Below the pieces are notes generated by a model. It made no database searches, had not been told where the DNA came from, and saw only the letters and a program-made list of their open reading frames with translations. This document shows, in pieces, positions 4,809 to 5,694 of a DNA stretch of 5,694 nt. This stretch comes from Holosporales bacterium. Its GTDB lineage: Bacteria; Pseudomonadota; Alphaproteobacteria; BNTO01. The stretch is taken from positions 1 to 5,694 of the forward strand of contig JAITOG010000058.1 of NCBI GenBank assembly GCA_031290075.1. Reading direction: 5' to 3'. The first letter of the stretch is position 1; the number at the start of each line of letters is the position of its first letter. Both the position numbers and the translations under genes were made by a program.

Positions 4809-5694
4809 CTATGCGGCTGCAAGAACGCGTAAATCTATCCATGAACCATTATTCCATGTGTATTCTTCCCCTTCATTAAGCTTTACTATCCAACGAGTAA
4901 TAGGGGTATTTGTAATTAAATCATTTAAATTATATGAGGTGATTCCTGAATTTGCTTCACGAAGATCCAATGTGTAATTAATATCAGATATAGGTGGAGC
5001 TGCTTCTAAAATGCTGTTTATCATATTAATACCTTCATTATAATATAAAACCTTTAATGTACTGTTGGCTGTATCAGAAATTGTTACTAAGTTTAAGTTT
5101 GAACCAACGAATGCCTTCTCACCAATTCCCGTGAAATTAATTACACTACCTGGAATTTCTAATGAGGTTAAGCCACAAGCAGAGAATGCCCTATCACCAC
5201 TTATCAAATTAGTTACACTATTTGGAATTGTTAATGAGGCTAAGTTTGAACAATTTTCGAATGCATAACTATCAATTGTCAAATCAGTTACACTATCTGG
5301 GATTGTTAATGAGGTTAAGCCTGAATCCTTGAATGCACTAATACTAATTGTCAAATTAGTTACACTATCTGGAATTGTTAATGAGGTTAAGCTTGTACAA
5401 AAATTGAATACACTATCACCAATTGTCAAATCAGTTATGCTATTTGGGATTGTTAATGAGGCTAAACTTGTACAACTTTCGAATGCAGCCATCTCAATTG
5501 TTAAATCAGTTACACTATCTGGAATTTCTAATGAGGTTAAGCTTGTACAATTATAGAATGCATTGTAACCAATTTTCAAATTAGTTACACTATCTGGGAT
5601 TATTAATGAGGCTAAGCTTGAACCAGAGAATGCATTACTACCGATTGTCAAATCAGTTACACCATATGGAATTGTTAATGAGGTTAAGCCTGAA
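4809..5694 (-). CDS. BspA-like leucine-rich-repeat protein, C-terminal 294 residues (5' end outside window)
   Basis: The frame is open to the right edge. A TTG at 5651 lies inside a repeat (DLTIGSNAF) and is not a start. Eight repeats of 24-25 residues, close to SLTSLTIPDSVTDLTI plus a variable AF..C end, fill residues 1-197 of the visible part. This is the LRR_5 (BspA/TpLRR) type, known in surface proteins of bacteria and in host-associated species and protists, where it mediates binding to proteins or cells. Five of the eight repeat ends carry a cysteine. After a degenerate ninth start (SNLNLVTIS) comes a non-repeat C-terminal region of about 90 residues ending in a Trp-rich segment (WIVKLNEGEEYTWNNGSW) and IDLRVLAAA. 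No LPXTG motif, membrane anchor or sorting domain is seen at the C-terminus. The N-terminus with any signal peptide lies beyond the window. The ligand and location are unknown, and surface or secreted is inferred from the family. A terminator-like inverted repeat follows the stop. Confidence 0.88.
   Translation of the reverse strand, partial: SGLTSLTIPYGVTDLTIGSNAFSGSSLASLIIPDSVTNLKIGYNAFYNCTSLTSLEIPDSVTDLTIEMAAFESCTSLASLTIPNSITDLTIGDSVFNFCTSLTSLTIPDSVTNLTISISAFKDSGLTSLTIPDSVTDLTIDSYAFENCSNLASLTIPNSVTNLISGDRAFSACGLTSLEIPGSVINFTGIGEKAFVGSNLNLVTISDTANSTLKVLYYNEGINMINSILEAAPPISDINYTLDLREANSGITSYNLNDLITNTPITRWIVKLNEGEEYTWNNGSWIDLRVLAAA
5103..5693 (-). repeat. Tandem 72/75-bp coding repeats of the LRR domain (eight units)
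   Basis: On the minus strand the units are 5693-5622, 5621-5547, 5546-5472, 5471-5397, 5396-5325, 5324-5250, 5249-5178 and 5177-5103. Unit length is 75 or 72 bp, always in frame. DNA similarity is high in the part encoding SLTSLTIPDSVT and falls in the variable part before the AF motif, so recent unit duplication plus diversification of exposed positions is likely. The array continues past the window edge, so the full copy number is unknown. Confidence 0.9.

Noticed and set aside
4621..4977. Plus-strand open frame of 118 codons
   Set aside because: It overlaps the 5' end of one minus-strand gene, a terminator-like repeat and the 3' end of the LRR gene. It is a chance frame.
5065..5556. Two plus-strand open frames (5065-5268 and 5329-5556)
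   Set aside because: They are antisense shadows of the LRR repeats. Their repetitive peptide simply mirrors the repeat DNA.
5649..5651. TTG as start of the LRR gene
   Set aside because: The frame continues upstream to the window edge through another complete LRR unit, so the codon is internal.
5103..5693. Regularly spaced repeats that could look like a CRISPR array
   Set aside because: The period is 72/75 bp, a multiple of three. The repeats stay in one open frame and encode LRR_5 units, and there are no unique spacers of even length.

Overview
The window is strongly AT-rich bacterial DNA using the standard code. It holds three whole genes, one gene cut by the right edge, and possibly one gene cut by the left edge. 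The mix points to a host-associated, small-genome-style bacterium, perhaps an intracellular proteobacterium: a large orphan exported-looking protein, a BspA-type leucine-rich-repeat protein, a truncated sugar-nucleotide dehydratase-like membrane protein and a PhzF-family enzyme. No rRNA, tRNA or strong taxonomic marker is present, so this placement is a guess from composition and gene style.

Layout, left to right. Positions 1-306 hold a possible 5' end of a minus-strand gene (1-102) with a good sigma70-like promoter (138-165), followed by AT-rich spacer. Positions 307-2484 (+) encode a 725-residue protein that I do not recognise, with a hydrophobic N-terminus and eight cysteines. It starts behind a clear ribosome binding site and ends at a 10-bp GC-rich hairpin (2517-2545), so it looks like a single-gene transcript. 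Convergent to it, 2630-3463 (-) encodes a complete PhzF-family protein with all the family signatures. Next on the minus strand, 3615-4646 (alternative start 4667) encodes a four-helix membrane protein. It resembles the N-terminal half (membrane plus CoA-binding-like domain) of WbpM/FlaA1/CapD UDP-sugar 4,6-dehydratases and stops where the catalytic domain should begin. Positions 4809-5694 (-) are the C-terminal part of an LRR_5 (BspA-like) protein with eight visible repeats of 24-25 residues. Its 5' end lies beyond the window.

The three minus-strand genes share an orientation but are separated by 151-162 bp gaps holding candidate promoters, a terminator-like inverted repeat and an operator-like palindrome. 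They are probably separate units rather than one operon. No shared pathway can be shown. Two products, the 725-residue protein and the LRR protein, look like candidates for the cell surface or host interaction. The truncated dehydratase-like protein hints at surface-polysaccharide genes that have been reduced or re-purposed. I see no CRISPR array, toxin-antitoxin pair, phage module or defence system.
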